NCBI GenBank assembly: GCA_903934875.1
Contig: CAIZPP010000013.1
Location: 1 to 54,626, forward strand
Direction of reading: 5' to 3'
Length of the DNA stretch: 54,626 nt
Origin: an uncultured Methylococcaceae bacterium
GTDB lineage: Bacteria > Pseudomonadota > Gammaproteobacteria > Methylococcales > Methylococcaceae
Both the position numbers and the translations under genes were made by a program. Of this stretch, positions 19,999-30,303 are shown one piece after another; position 1 is the stretch's first letter; each line of letters opens with the position of its first letter. Under the pieces are notes generated by a model. The model was not told where the DNA came from. It saw only the letters and a list, made by a program, of their open reading frames with translations, and ran no database searches.

Positions 19999-21182
19999 GT
20001 CGCCCTCTCCCTAGACACGCTGCCACATGCCTCAATGATTTCACTGCGTACTCGGAATAGTAGTGCCAACGCAGAACACATGACGATCATACTGCCGCCT
20101 CCATAACTCATTAGAGGGAGGGTTAAGCCTTTGGTCGGAAGCATGCCCATGTTCACGCCCATGTTGATAAAAGCCTGCAATCCAAACCAAATGCCGAGTC
20201 CATAGGCAATGTAGGCGGCGAAGGGATTTCCCACACGCTCTGCCAAACGACCGATGACAAATGCCCGCCAAACGATAATGGCGAACAAGATGATAACCAC
20301 GAAGGCACCCATCAACCCCAGTTCCTCGCCGATTACAGAGAAAAGAAAATCGGTGTGGGCCTCCGGCAGAAAAAACAACTTTTGCACACTGGAGCCAAGC
20401 CCCACCCCCATCCATTCACCGCGCCCGAAGGCGATCAAAGCCTGGGTCAACTGGAAACCAGTATTTAACGGATCGGCCCAAGGGTCGGCGAAACTAAGCA
20501 CACGTTTAATCCGATAGGGTGAGGTCAACACCAAAAAAGCGGCTCCGCAGCCTGCCACCGTAAGCAAAATGCCGAACTGCACTAATCGTGCGCCTGCCAA
20601 GAACAGCATTCCCATAGCCACCGCCATGATCACGGCGGCCGATCCAAAGTCGGGTTCCTTCAGCAACAATACGCAGGCCATCGCCAGCATGATCATTGGG
20701 CGGAGCATTCCCTGCCAGGAGGTTCTGACCATTTGTAGATGGTGGGTAATGAACGTGGCCATGTAAACGACTGAAATCAGCTTAAAGACCTCGGAAACTT
20801 GGATTCTAAGCCCAAGGATGCTTAGCCAGCGGACGCTGCCGTTCACTGTCTTTCCCAAACCGGGCACCAGAACCAGCACCAACAGCAGCATACCGGCGAC
20901 AAACAAGACAAAGGAGGACTTTTCCCAAAAAACTAGCGGGCGGGAAGCCACAAATACCGCTGCGGCCATCCCTAAGAAGACATGGATCAGTTGGTGTTTG
21001 GGAAAATAAAAACTGTCATTGGCCATTTTTTCGCCCAAATGCAGCGAGGCCGAGGCGACCATGATGTAGCCCAGCACCAAAATCCCCATCGAAACACTGA
21101 GCAACACAGTGTCCAGGTAGAAGCGTTTATGCCCCCATTGCAACACTAAACCACGATTCTTTCCGGCAACAAGCGTTTTCAT
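19980..21182 (-). CDS. ftsW: SEDS peptidoglycan glycosyltransferase FtsW
   Basis: 400-residue, about ten-helix SEDS protein that polymerises septal glycan with FtsI. Motifs: KEPDFGSAAVI (about 206-216), the extracytoplasmic LPEAHTDFLFSVIGEELG with the essential Asp, and the C-terminal LPTKGLTLPLMSYGGGSM. Start ATG overlaps the murD stop as TAATG. This is the housekeeping copy; a second, divergent SEDS gene lies at 37866-39578. Confidence 0.97.
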   Translation of the reverse strand: MKTLVAGKNRGLVLQWGHKRFYLDTVLLSVSMGILVLGYIMVASASLHLGEKMANDSFYFPKHQLIHVFLGMAAAVFVASRPLVFWEKSSFVLFVAGMLLLVLVLVPGLGKTVNGSVRWLSILGLRIQVSEVFKLISVVYMATFITHHLQMVRTSWQGMLRPMIMLAMACVLLLKEPDFGSAAVIMAVAMGMLFLAGARLVQFGILLTVAGCGAAFLVLTSPYRIKRVLSFADPWADPLNTGFQLTQALIAFGRGEWMGVGLGSSVQKLFFLPEAHTDFLFSVIGEELGLMGAFVVIILFAIIVWRAFVIGRLAERVGNPFAAYIAYGLGIWFGLQAFINMGVNMGMLPTKGLTLPLMSYGGGSMIVMCSALALLFRVRSEIIEACGSVSRERATWSRVS

Positions 21183-22552
21183 TACTGCATACTCCTCACG
21201 GCTTCCGCAAATAGGCGTCCCCGTTCTTGATAATCTTTATATTGATCCAGGCTAGCACAGGCGGGGGCCAACAACACGATATCACCTGGTTTGGCCTGTT
21301 GGTGCGCCGCGGCCACGGCCTGCTTCATGTTGCCCACCCGTATCGTAGTGACCACAGGACTCAAAGCCTGCTCCAGCAGTGGCGCGTCGCGGCCCATTAA
21401 AATCACGGCACGGACTTTCCCTGCCACCACCCCGGCGAGTTGGGAGAAATCCGCACCCTTGCCATCGCCCCCTGCGATCAGTACCACAGGGTCATGTAAA
21501 CCGTCCAGCGCCGCGACAGCGGCCCCGACGTTAGTCGCTTTGGAATCGTTGATATAGGAAACACCGCCCACGTTAGCAACCCATTGCATGCGATGGTCCA
21601 AGCCTGGAAACTCGCGCATGGCGCGGAGCATGCCGACATCCGACAGACCGACGGCATCGCCTAAGGCAATAGCTGCCAAAGCATTGGCGGCATTGTGCCG
21701 CCCTTTGATGCGCAACTCGGAGACTGGCAGCAGTGGCTGGCCTTTTCGTACCATCCACTGCCCGCCGTCAATGTCGGCCAAACGGTACTCGGCGTTCGAA
21801 TCAGTCCTCAGGCTAAATCTTACACATTGCCTTCCATCCTTGCCCATGGACTCAACCATTGGGTCATCGGCATTCAACACCATGAGCCCTTGTCCATTAA
21901 AAATGCGGCTTTTGGCATCGGCGTAATCCTGAAGGCTGGGGTAACGGTCCATATGGTCGGGGCTGATATTCAATACAGTCGAGGCCTTTGCCTCAAGTTG
22001 GCTGGATCGCTCCAACTGGAAGCTGGACAGTTCCAAGACATACAACTCAGCCTCGTCGTCCAACAAATCAAGCATGGGGGTTCCCAGATTGCCGCCGACT
22101 CTGACCTTGCGGTTATCGGCCTCGGCCATCAGCCCCAGCAAGGTCGTGACGGTGCTTTTGCCGTTAGAGCCGGTAATGCCTATGATGGGCGCCGCTGCCA
22201 CGCTCGCGAACAAATCTAGATCACCGAATACGGGTATTCCCGAGTGCATAGCCTGTTTAAACATCGGGGTTTCCAGCCCGATACCAGGGCTGACCACCAA
22301 GTGGGTTGCCCTGTCGAATGCCACGGAGTCGAACCCTCCAAGAAAAACAGCCACATCCGGCAGCAAATCGCGTAGTTCAGCCAAGCCTGGCGGTTTTTCA
22401 CGGCTATCGGCAACCGCCAATTGAATGCCCCTAGTTGACAAAAAACGCGCTACCGATAGGCCTGTCACGCCCAGCCCTACCACTAGGACACGGGAGGACC
22501 TGTCTAGGCCAAGCCGGTAAAACAACTGCGCTGTTGGGGTGTCTGCATGCAT
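21182..22552 (-). CDS. murD: UDP-N-acetylmuramoyl-L-alanine--D-glutamate ligase
   Basis: 456-residue Mur ligase adding D-glutamate. N-terminal Rossmann segment VVGLGVTGLSVARFL (24-38), P-loop GITGSNGKSTVTTLLG (about 123-138), NISPDHMDRYPS (substrate Mg site) and YINDSKATNVGAAVAAL in the C-terminal domain. It follows mraY after 24 bases. Confidence 0.97.
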   Translation of the reverse strand: MHADTPTAQLFYRLGLDRSSRVLVVGLGVTGLSVARFLSTRGIQLAVADSREKPPGLAELRDLLPDVAVFLGGFDSVAFDRATHLVVSPGIGLETPMFKQAMHSGIPVFGDLDLFASVAAAPIIGITGSNGKSTVTTLLGLMAEADNRKVRVGGNLGTPMLDLLDDEAELYVLELSSFQLERSSQLEAKASTVLNISPDHMDRYPSLQDYADAKSRIFNGQGLMVLNADDPMVESMGKDGRQCVRFSLRTDSNAEYRLADIDGGQWMVRKGQPLLPVSELRIKGRHNAANALAAIALGDAVGLSDVGMLRAMREFPGLDHRMQWVANVGGVSYINDSKATNVGAAVAALDGLHDPVVLIAGGDGKGADFSQLAGVVAGKVRAVILMGRDAPLLEQALSPVVTTIRVGNMKQAVAAAHQQAKPGDIVLLAPACASLDQYKDYQERGRLFAEAVRSMQ

Positions 22553-22576
22553 GGTCGGCTATAATTTATGGGAAAC

Positions 22577-23659
22577 TCATCTTAATTTTAATGTGGCTAA
22601 ACCAGACAAAACCAATACTACACTGATAATCCAAAATCGGACAATAACCCTAGGCTCAGGCCAACCCTTCAATTCAAAGTGGTGGTGGATCGGTGCCATG
22701 CGGAAAATGCGACGGCCTGTCATTTTAAAGGATAACACTTGGAGCATGACGGAAAGGGTTTCCATCACAAAAATCCCTCCCATGATCATTAGCACTATTT
22801 CCTGCCTTACCAGCACAGCCAGAATACCCAGTGCGGCACCTAGGGCCAAGGCACCGACGTCGCCCATGAATACTTGGGCGGGATAGGTGTTGAACCATAA
22901 AAACCCTAATCCTGCACCTACCAATGCTCCGCAAAACACCACCAACTCACCCGATTTGGGTAGAAAGGGAATGCCCAAATATTCAGCAAAATGACTATTC
23001 CCGGAGGCATAGGCAAAAATACCCAAAGCCCCTCCCACCAAAACAGTGGGCATGATCGCCAATCCGTCCAAACCATCGGTTAGATTGACGGCATTACTGG
23101 AGCCAACGATGACTAAATAAGTCAGCAGCACATAATACCAACCCATATCGAAAAAAACATTCTTGAAGAATGGCACAATAAACGTGGTTTCCGTAGGGAG
23201 AGTCGCTGCAGAGTAAAGGTACAGCGCCGCCGAAAAGCCAAAAATCGATTGCCATAAATACTTGTGTTTTGCAGCCAATCCCTTGCTGTTGCGCAATACC
23301 AGTTTTTTATAATCATCAACGAAACCTATCCCTCCGAAAGCCAGCGTCAGTAGCAAGGTTACCCAGACGTATCGGTTGCCCAGATCCGCCCACAACAAAG
23401 TGCTGATGGCAATCGACACCAGAATCAAGGCCCCTCCCATAGTGGGCGTTCCCGCCTTGGAAAAATGGGATTGGGGGCCATCCTGGCGGATGCTTTGGCC
23501 AATCTTATAACGGCTGAGACGGTGGATCATGCCCGGTCCCACCAGCAGTGAAATCACCAGCGCCGTCAATACGCCGAGAATGGCGCGTAAAGTCAAATAG
23601 TGAAATACACGGAAAACATCAATATAGTTTTCCAACAACAACGCAAGCTTTAACAACAT
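22577..23659 (-). CDS. mraY: phospho-N-acetylmuramoyl-pentapeptide transferase MraY
   Basis: 360-residue ten-helix enzyme that transfers phospho-MurNAc-pentapeptide to undecaprenyl phosphate, giving lipid I. Motifs: [11 protein letters not shown] (70-80), [16 protein letters not shown] (active-site DD, about 113-130), [10 protein letters not shown] (about 190-200) and [15 protein letters not shown] near the C-terminus. Two bases separate it from the murF stop. Confidence 0.98.
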   Translation of the reverse strand: MLLKLALLLENYIDVFRVFHYLTLRAILGVLTALVISLLVGPGMIHRLSRYKIGQSIRQDGPQSHFSKAGTPTMGGALILVSIAISTLLWADLGNRYVWVTLLLTLAFGGIGFVDDYKKLVLRNSKGLAAKHKYLWQSIFGFSAALYLYSAATLPTETTFIVPFFKNVFFDMGWYYVLLTYLVIVGSSNAVNLTDGLDGLAIMPTVLVGGALGIFAYASGNSHFAEYLGIPFLPKSGELVVFCGALVGAGLGFLWFNTYPAQVFMGDVGALALGAALGILAVLVRQEIVLMIMGGIFVMETLSVMLQVLSFKMTGRRIFRMAPIHHHFELKGWPEPRVIVRFWIISVVLVLSGLATLKLR

Positions 23660-23661
23660 GT

Positions 23662-25017
23662 TTATGTCCTTGCCCGAAGTGCCTCGACGACACGTTCCAT
23701 GTGCTGACTGCGTGATCCCTTCACCAACAATGCCGCATCTGGGTTCAATTCTTCTTTAATTGTTTCGATCATATCCTCTTGGCATGGGAAATACCTCGCA
23801 CCATGCCCGAAAGATTCCACCGCTTTGTCTGCCAGAGGGCCAGTGGCATACAAGCGAATTACTCCAAACGATTTGGCCATCGTGCCCAGGCTTGCATGCA
23901 GCTCAGCACTGGTTTCACCCAATTCCCCGAAGGCCCCCAGCGCTACCCACGGCTCCCCCGGCATTTCCAGCAAAACTTCCAGGGCGGCCCTGAAGGATGA
24001 CGGATTGGCGTTATAGCTGTCATTGATCATCAATGCTCCATTATCGGCACGGTCAGGCTGAATTCTCCCCGATACCGGAGCCAAACAAGACAAGCCTTGC
24101 TTGATTTGATGAAAATCCACACCTAAGGCCAAGCAGGCCGCCGCTGCCGCCAACGCGTTCGCAACATTGTGGCGGCCAGCCAAATGCAACGTGGCATCGT
24201 GCCGGCCGCCTTGATATGCAAAGCTAAAACACGTTTGAAAACGGTCTCCTTGCCAAGCGACGGAAACCGAGTCAGCCAATCCGCGCACATCGGCTTCGCT
24301 GCTGAAACCGAAACTGATTACTTTATGTGATCCGGCCAATTCCCGCCAAAAACCAAAAAACCGGTCATCTGCATTTAAAATGGCGATGCCACCGTCCCCT
24401 AAGGAGGAGATGATTTCGCCTTTGCCACGCGCTATTCCTTCCCGGCTGCCAAAGCCTTCAAGATGAGCGTCGCCGGCGTTGGTGATTAGCGCGACTTCAG
24501 GCTTTGCCAACCCAGCCACATAGGCAATTTCCCCTGGGTGGTTGGCACCCATCTCGACTACCGCATAGCGGTGTCCTTCTGCAAGCTGCAATAAAGTGAG
24601 GGGCACACCCAAGTCGTTATTGAGGTTGCCGCGTGTACACAAAACCATGGCGTTGACAGACAATATGGCGGCGACCATTTCCTTGACCGTGGTTTTGCCA
24701 TTGCTGCCGGTCAACCCCACCACCTGCGCGGGACATTTCTCACGCCAAGCCGCGCCCAGCCTGCCCAGTGCAATACGGGCATCGGCCACCACTACTTGCG
24801 GCAAGGAAGAATCCAGCCTGCGTTCCACTAGGGCGGCGCAAGCCCCAAGCTTGGCGGCTTGGCTGACAAAGTCATGCCCATCGAATCGATGGCCGGAAAT
24901 CGCTATGAATAGATCGCCCGGCTTGATTGTCCGTGTATCGATGCTGACAGAAGCAAACTGAGCATCCTCACCGTGCAGCACGCCCGCAGCGAGCAGGCTA
25001 AGTTCGCTTAAGCGCAT
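23662..25017 (-). CDS. murF: UDP-MurNAc-tripeptide--D-alanyl-D-alanine ligase
   Basis: 451-residue Mur ligase adding D-Ala-D-Ala to the tripeptide. P-loop [19 protein letters not shown] (about 102-120), [30 protein letters not shown] and [18 protein letters not shown] near residue 327, which is characteristic of MurF. Starts ten bases before the murE stop, overlapping it. Confidence 0.97.
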   Translation of the reverse strand: MRLSELSLLAAGVLHGEDAQFASVSIDTRTIKPGDLFIAISGHRFDGHDFVSQAAKLGACAALVERRLDSSLPQVVVADARIALGRLGAAWREKCPAQVVGLTGSNGKTTVKEMVAAILSVNAMVLCTRGNLNNDLGVPLTLLQLAEGHRYAVVEMGANHPGEIAYVAGLAKPEVALITNAGDAHLEGFGSREGIARGKGEIISSLGDGGIAILNADDRFFGFWRELAGSHKVISFGFSSEADVRGLADSVSVAWQGDRFQTCFSFAYQGGRHDATLHLAGRHNVANALAAAAACLALGVDFHQIKQGLSCLAPVSGRIQPDRADNGALMINDSYNANPSSFRAALEVLLEMPGEPWVALGAFGELGETSAELHASLGTMAKSFGVIRLYATGPLADKAVESFGHGARYFPCQEDMIETIKEELNPDAALLVKGSRSQHMERVVEALRART

Positions 25018-26540
25018 AATACCTTCCGTTCCTCCTTAGCCAGCCCAAGCAATTGGACAACAACCTCACGGTCATTGAACGGATATTTCACCCCATTGAT
25101 TTCTTGCGTATCTTCGTGGCCTTTGCCGGCAACCAGCAACACATCATCAGGTCCGAGATGCTCCAATGCGTAAGCGATTGCCAACCGTCGGTCACGCTCC
25201 ACGATGATGTCCTGCCGTTTGCAGCCAGCCATGATTTCCGCGATGATGGTATCACCATCCTCCGAGCGTGGATTGTCATCGGTAAGCACTAGGTGGTCTG
25301 CCAGCCGTTCAGCGATGGCCCCCATCTGGGGACGCTTGCCACGGTCCCTGTCCCCGCCGCAGCCGAATACTACCCACAAGCGACCCGAACAATGAAGTTT
25401 TAGGCTGGCAAGGGCCTTTTCCAGTGCGTCGGGAGTGTGCGCATAATCAACCACGGTTGTCGGGCTGTGCGTGGCAGAAACTCGCTCCATACGGCCAGGA
25501 ACGGCGCGGACTTTCTGAAGTCGCCGCACTGCTTCCTGTAGGCTGAAGCCCTTCGCCAACAAGACCGCCACAACCCCTGCTAGGTTTTCCACATTGAATT
25601 CTCCAAATAGCGGCGAACTGAGATGGGCTTCCTGTCCCCCAAAACGAACATCGAAGGAAACCCCCTTAGGTCCGGGTGTGACCGCCAAAGCCTGGACCGT
25701 CTCCACCCCTGGGTAAGCCCTGTGCTTGCCTGTGAGTGTGAAGCCAATTTTCCTTATCGTATGCGGCGCTTGTCGCATCACGGGCATGGCGCTTTCGTCA
25801 TCCAGATTGAATGCAATGAACTTGAGGCCTGGCCATGTGACCATGCGCAGTTTGGCTTCCAGGTAAGACTCCATAGTGACATGGTAATCCAAGTGGTCGC
25901 GGCTCAGGTTGGTGAATAGGCAGCCTTCAAAGCGAATTCCGTTGAGCCGCCCCTGCTCCAAGCCGTGGGAAGAAGCCTCTAGGGCCACATTTTCAAAAGA
26001 ACCCGCCAATAGCTTGGCCAGCAAGGAATGCATTTCGATGGCATTCGGCGTTGTGTGGGTCGTTGGCTGAAGTTTGCCTGGAACCCCCCAGCCCAAGGTG
26101 CCGATGACGGCTGCATTTCCGCCTTCCCCCAAGGCAGTGGCAAGAAAATGGCTGCATGAAGTCTTGCCGTTCGTGCCGGTAATCCCTACCACACCTAGAT
26201 GGGAAGATGGCCAGCCATAAAAACGGTCAGCAATGTGGCCCAGTTGCTGGCCTAGTTTTTCCAGCGGAATGCAAGGGATTCCCCATTCGCGTCTGGCCAA
26301 TTCCGCCCCGCCCCTTGCGGGATCGTAAAGTATCGCACAGGCACCTGATGCCGCAGCCAATGCGCCGTGTTCCATGCCATGGGATTGGCTACCGGCCAAA
26401 GCGAAGAACAAGTCCCCGCTGCGAATTATTCTGCTGTCAAGGCAAAGCCCCTGCACCGTAGCTGCGCATTCATGGGGGATGTCCACCCATCCGGCCAATA
26501 GCATAGGCAATGGGAAGCTGGCTACTCGCTCCGGCGTCAT
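25008..26540 (-). CDS. murE: UDP-MurNAc-tripeptide synthetase, meso-DAP type
   Basis: 510-residue Mur ligase adding meso-diaminopimelate. P-loop VGITGTNGKTSCSHFLA (about 117-132), TTHTTPNAIEMH, EASSHGLEQGR and VDYAHTPDALEKAL. The motif DNPRSED near residue 427 is the meso-DAP specificity signature, as opposed to the lysine-type enzymes. The start overlaps the ftsI stop as ATGA. Confidence 0.97.
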   Translation of the reverse strand: MTPERVASFPLPMLLAGWVDIPHECAATVQGLCLDSRIIRSGDLFFALAGSQSHGMEHGALAAASGACAILYDPARGGAELARREWGIPCIPLEKLGQQLGHIADRFYGWPSSHLGVVGITGTNGKTSCSHFLATALGEGGNAAVIGTLGWGVPGKLQPTTHTTPNAIEMHSLLAKLLAGSFENVALEASSHGLEQGRLNGIRFEGCLFTNLSRDHLDYHVTMESYLEAKLRMVTWPGLKFIAFNLDDESAMPVMRQAPHTIRKIGFTLTGKHRAYPGVETVQALAVTPGPKGVSFDVRFGGQEAHLSSPLFGEFNVENLAGVVAVLLAKGFSLQEAVRRLQKVRAVPGRMERVSATHSPTTVVDYAHTPDALEKALASLKLHCSGRLWVVFGCGGDRDRGKRPQMGAIAERLADHLVLTDDNPRSEDGDTIIAEIMAGCKRQDIIVERDRRLAIAYALEHLGPDDVLLVAGKGHEDTQEINGVKYPFNDREVVVQLLGLAKEERKVLCA

Positions 26541-28261
26541 ATGGTGCCGTCCTTGGCGGCAACCAAATGTGGCTGGGCAGGCTCTTGATCTGGCGGGATG
26601 TTCAGCAATCTCAATGCGCCCTCCATGACACTGGAGAACACCGGGGCTGCGACTGCGCCGCCGTAATATGCGCCAGCGGAAGGCTCGTCTATCATCACGA
26701 TCATCACCAACCTAGGATCGCTGGCCGGTGCCATTCCCGCAAACAAGGCCAGATAGCTGTTGTCGGTATAGCCACCGTGTGCGCCGATTTTCTTCACCGT
26801 GCCCGTTTTCCCGGCAATTCTGAATCCGTCAACGCTGGCCTTAAGCGCCGTGCCTTCGCGTGAAACCACATTTTCAAGCATGGAGCGTACACTGCTGGCG
26901 GTCTTGGCCGACATGATCTGATGGGTTTCAATTGGCTTGTCACGTTTCAGCAAGCCAACCATTGGTATTACCCCGTCATTGGCAAGGGATAGGTAAGCCC
27001 GCCCCAATTGCAGCAGGGATGTGGACAAGCCATAGCCGAATGCCATGGTTGCCTTTTGAAACGCCCCCCATTGATGGTGGTTGGCGGACAGGTGTCCGCT
27101 AGTTTCGCCGGGAAAGCCGGTTTCCAATGGCTGGCCAAAGCCTAGGTTATTGTAAAATGCCCAGAATTTGCCGGACGGCAGGGCAATGGCGATTTTCGAC
27201 ACGCCCACATTGCTCGACTTTTGCAAAATATGGGCGACATCCAACATCCCGTAGTTATGCACGTCTTTGACGACGTTTGGCCCGATGTGTAGAGGGGAGG
27301 TGTCAAAAACGGTGGTTTGCTTGACCGTGCCCAACTCCATCGCGCAGGCGACGACAAACGGCTTGATCGTCGAACCGGGTTCGAACACATCGGTCATTGC
27401 CCGGTTCCGGAAAACATTGCCACTGATTTTCACGCGGCTGTTGGGATTGAATGAAGGCTGGTTAACCATTGCCAGCACGTCGCCATTTTTGGCGTCCAGT
27501 AAAACCAGCGATCCCGAACGTGCTTTATTTTCAATCACCGCTTTTTTAAGTTCGCGGTATGCCAAATATTGCAGGCGCTGGTCGATGCTTAGCGTGATAT
27601 CTTTGCCCGGCACTGGCAAGTGCACATTTTCCAAGTCTTCAATGACGCGGCCTTTCCCGTCGCGCATAATCCACCGCTTGCCGGGGCTACCCTTCAGTAA
27701 GTCGTTGTAGGCCAATTCTATGCCCTCCTGCCCGTCGTCCTCCGCGCTGTTAAAACCGATCAGATGGGCGGTGACCTCGCCTGCGGGGTAGTAGCGCCGG
27801 AATTCGCGATCCGCATAAACTCCCGGAAGGCCCAAAGCGATTGCCTGATCGGCCAATTCGGGGCTGATCCTTCTTTTCAGGTAGACAAAACCACGGCTAG
27901 AGTCATCAATTCGGTCATGAATATCTTTCACCGGCATCCCGATCAAATCGCCTAGCAATTTGATGTTATTGTCCGACGCCTCGAATTCTTTGGGGTTGAC
28001 CCAAACCGACTTGACCGGGGTGCTGATGGCCAGCGACTCGCCGTTCCGGTCAATGAGGCGTCCGCGATGGGCCGGCACAAAAACCAAGCCATCATGCCGT
28101 ATATGACCCTCATGCTGGAGAAACTGCCGATCCAGAACTTGCAAGTTGACGGCCCGCCCTGCTAGCACAAGCATGCCAAGCATCAACGCGCCCAACAGAG
28201 CGCCCCAACGCCTGGAGTAATCCGTTTCGTCTTTCATTCTGGGGCGTACAACATTAATCAT
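26537..28261 (-). CDS. ftsI: septal transpeptidase FtsI (PBP3)
   Basis: 574-residue class B penicillin-binding protein. One membrane helix (about 20-37), a pedestal domain with RGRLIDRNGE (66-75), and the transpeptidase motifs SxxK at Ser297-Lys300 (GSTIKPF), SSN at 349-351 and KTG at 485-487. It cross-links septal peptidoglycan as partner of FtsW. It begins 17 bases past the ftsL stop. Confidence 0.97.
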   Translation of the reverse strand: MINVVRPRMKDETDYSRRWGALLGALMLGMLVLAGRAVNLQVLDRQFLQHEGHIRHDGLVFVPAHRGRLIDRNGESLAISTPVKSVWVNPKEFEASDNNIKLLGDLIGMPVKDIHDRIDDSSRGFVYLKRRISPELADQAIALGLPGVYADREFRRYYPAGEVTAHLIGFNSAEDDGQEGIELAYNDLLKGSPGKRWIMRDGKGRVIEDLENVHLPVPGKDITLSIDQRLQYLAYRELKKAVIENKARSGSLVLLDAKNGDVLAMVNQPSFNPNSRVKISGNVFRNRAMTDVFEPGSTIKPFVVACAMELGTVKQTTVFDTSPLHIGPNVVKDVHNYGMLDVAHILQKSSNVGVSKIAIALPSGKFWAFYNNLGFGQPLETGFPGETSGHLSANHHQWGAFQKATMAFGYGLSTSLLQLGRAYLSLANDGVIPMVGLLKRDKPIETHQIMSAKTASSVRSMLENVVSREGTALKASVDGFRIAGKTGTVKKIGAHGGYTDNSYLALFAGMAPASDPRLVMIVMIDEPSAGAYYGGAVAAPVFSSVMEGALRLLNIPPDQEPAQPHLVAAKDGTI

Positions 28262-28278
28262 CGCCTGACTGACCTATT

Positions 28279-28536
28279 TTAAGGTTTAATATAAATTATG
28301 GAATTTCTTTGCGGCATACCCATGCCCAAACGTCCGCGCGCCAATTTTTCTATCCGGCTATGCTCGGCCCAAGTGTTTTGCTCCAATTGGAGTTGGGCCA
28401 ATTCCATATCGTAAGCTTCCAATTCTTGGCCGATACGGTTTTTGTCATCATTCAACATCCGCCAGCGGTGTATTGTATACTCGACACTAAGGGCCGATGC
28501 GACTAAAACCAACAGCAATACCATCACGCTTCTCAT
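28279..28536 (-). CDS. ftsL: cell division protein FtsL
   Basis: 85-residue bitopic protein: a hydrophobic helix (about 4-20) followed by a leucine-zipper-like coiled coil (31-60) that pairs with FtsB and FtsQ. Sequence is weakly conserved in the family; identity rests on size, topology and position between rsmH and ftsI. The ATG overlaps the rsmH stop as ATGA. Confidence 0.9.
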   Translation of the reverse strand: MRSVMVLLLVLVASALSVEYTIHRWRMLNDDKNRIGQELEAYDMELAQLQLEQNTWAEHSRIEKLARGRLGMGMPQRNSIIYIKP

Positions 28537-29465
28537 GTCGCCACCCGCTCTGCGGCCCGTAAAACAGCACTGCGTGAGCGGGCATTAAGCCTCACTTCCT
28601 CCTCGGAAGGCATCTTCGCCTTGCCGACGGCTCTAAGCGTAGGCTGGTGCTCACTCAACAAAGGCAAACGCGAGGATACGGGTTTCCCGCGCTCCTGTTC
28701 GCGTATGAAATGCTTGACGATCCTATCCTCCAAAGAGTGGAATGAAATCACCACCAAGCGACCATTAGGGGCCAATGCGTCAACGGCCTTTTTCAAGCCT
28801 TCCTCCAATTCATCCAACTCTCGATTGATGGCGATGCGGATTGCCTGAAAGCTACGCGTCGCCGGATTCTTGTGCTTTTCTCTGCTAGGCACGGCTTTGT
28901 CGATTAGTACGGCCAGTTGCCGGGTCGTTTCAATGGGCCGCGCTTCTATAATGGCGTGTGCTATGCGTTTGGCAAAGCGTTCCTCCCCATAGGTCCGTAA
29001 CACCCGGACTATTTCATATTCATCCGCCTCCGCCAGCCATTCGGCTGCCGTTTGCCCTTGGCTGGTATCCATGCGCATATCCAAAGGCCCGTCGCGCAAG
29101 AAGCTGAAGCCGCGCCCGGCCTCGTCCAATTGCGGTGAGGATACCCCCAAATCCATTAAAATTCCATCCACTTTGCCGACCATTCCGATACTCTCCAGTG
29201 CTTGCCGCAAACCGGCGAAACTCCCATGCAGCAAGCTGAAGCGAGAATCTTCAAGCAGACTTTTCGCCTCCGCCGAATTGACTGCGGCGGTATCTTTATC
29301 CATTGCCAACAGATGCCCTGGGTTTTGGAGTAGCCGCAATATAGCCGAGCTATGACCGCCACGGCCAAACGTGGCATCGACATAAAAGCCATCGGCGCGC
29401 ACCGCAAGCGCTTCCAGTGCCTCTGCCAGCATGACAGGCAAGTGCAAACCATTTAATTCATTCAT
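28533..29465 (-). CDS. rsmH: 16S rRNA m4C1402 methyltransferase RsmH
   Basis: 310-residue SAM-dependent enzyme (formerly MraW) that N4-methylates C1402 of 16S rRNA. Motifs: HLPVMLAEALEAL (8-20), VDATFGRGGHSSAIL (29-43, SAM-binding), GILMDLGVSSPQLDEAGRGFSF (about 101-122) and ISFHSLEDRIVKHFI near residue 240. ATG at 29465 shares one base with the mraZ stop (TAATG) and gives the family N-terminus; an in-frame start at 29525 lies inside mraZ. Confidence 0.97.
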   Translation of the reverse strand: MNELNGLHLPVMLAEALEALAVRADGFYVDATFGRGGHSSAILRLLQNPGHLLAMDKDTAAVNSAEAKSLLEDSRFSLLHGSFAGLRQALESIGMVGKVDGILMDLGVSSPQLDEAGRGFSFLRDGPLDMRMDTSQGQTAAEWLAEADEYEIVRVLRTYGEERFAKRIAHAIIEARPIETTRQLAVLIDKAVPSREKHKNPATRSFQAIRIAINRELDELEEGLKKAVDALAPNGRLVVISFHSLEDRIVKHFIREQERGKPVSSRLPLLSEHQPTLRAVGKAKMPSEEEVRLNARSRSAVLRAAERVAT

Positions 29466-29914
29466 TAGAAACAAAGGGCACTTAATTCGGGGGATAGCTC
29501 GTCCATGCTTTCTTCTGCCAGCCATTCGTCGCGGCTGCGATTCCAGATATCCTCATCCCATATTTCAAATTTGTTTCCTTGTCCTACCAAAACGACACGT
29601 TTTTCTAGCCCAGCGAAATTCCGCAAAGGTTCTGCGATCAAAACCCGCCCTTGGGCATCCATCTCGCATTCGGTGGCATGGCCGATCAGCAAGCGCTGCA
29701 AGCGTTTGGCTCGTTTGTCCAAACTGGAAAGTTTGCTTAATTTGCGTTCGATCTCCTCCCACTCGGGCAGGGGATAGAGCAACAGACATTTGTCCGGGCT
29801 GACAGTCAACACCAATTGCTGGTCACAACATTCCCGCAACTCCGCCCGATAGCGAGTTGGCACGGCCAATCGGCCTTTTTCGTCAATGTTGATTGGATTA
29901 AAGCCTCGCAGCAA
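29465..29914 (-). CDS. mraZ: transcriptional regulator MraZ, probable TTG start
   Basis: 149-residue AbrB-fold DNA-binding protein that represses its own dcw promoter. Two SpoVT-AbrB domains: LRGFNPINIDEKGRLAVPTRYR at the start and CEMDAQGRVLIAEPLRNFA near residue 85. A TTG at 29914 gives MLRGFNPINIDEKGRLAVP, aligned with the usual MFRG-type N-terminus, with GGGG about eight bases upstream. The in-frame ATG at 29965 would add 17 residues, but it coincides with the predicted transcription start and runs through the MraZ boxes, so it could only work as a leaderless start. Confidence 0.93.
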   Translation of the reverse strand: MLRGFNPINIDEKGRLAVPTRYRAELRECCDQQLVLTVSPDKCLLLYPLPEWEEIERKLSKLSSLDKRAKRLQRLLIGHATECEMDAQGRVLIAEPLRNFAGLEKRVVLVGQGNKFEIWDEDIWNRSRDEWLAEESMDELSPELSALCF

Positions 29915-29927
29915 CGCAGAACCCCGT

Positions 29928-29962
29928 TCCCATTTTTTACCATTTTTCCCCACCTCTTCCCA
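29928..29962 (-). promoter_or_regulatory. four MraZ-binding boxes
   Basis: On the minus strand TGGGA (29958-29962), TGGGG (29948-29952), TGGTA (29938-29942) and TGGGA (29928-29932) recur with an exact 10-base period. In E. coli MraZ binds TGGGN repeats spaced five bases apart just downstream of the mra promoter. The third box here is the weakest match. Confidence 0.88.
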
Positions 29963-29970
29963 CATAGGGC

Positions 29971-29999
29971 AATATAGAAACCATCCCAACTTAAGTCAA
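29971..29999 (-). promoter_or_regulatory. sigma-70 promoter of the dcw operon (Pmra)
   Basis: On the minus strand TTGACT (29994-29999) and TATATT (29971-29976) are separated by exactly 17 bases. Predicted transcription start about 29964, immediately before the first MraZ box. No other strong promoter was noticed in the 18 kb of closely packed genes downstream. Confidence 0.85.
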
Positions 30000-30170
30000 G
30001 CGGGATTTTCAAGCTTTTACAATTTCGTCATGATTCAGATAATTTATCGTATAATTTCAGAGGAATGTAAACCGTCAATTGAATTGTGGCGGTGCTAACC
30101 CAAGCACTATCACTGGCTCTCACTGCATATTCTCATTATCCCCATGCCACTTGAAAAATGGTTGATTGGT

Positions 30171-30253
30171 AGGATGGGCAAAGGCCGCTAGGCCGTGTCC
30201 ATCAAAATCGCGCCGACCAAGATAGGCGCGTACTGGTCGCCTTTGCCCATCCT
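30171..30253. repeat. palindromic intergenic repeat
   Basis: Arms aggatgggcaaaggc (30171-30185) and its exact inverse (30239-30253) flank a 53-base core that has its own short inverted pieces (ggcgcg/cgcgcc). Resembles a small non-coding mobile or REP-type element. Confidence 0.75.
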
Positions 30254-30303
30254 TCTACAGAAAGGCCGCCCTATAAGCCAAAACCCAGTCCTCTCCCGTA
30301 TCA

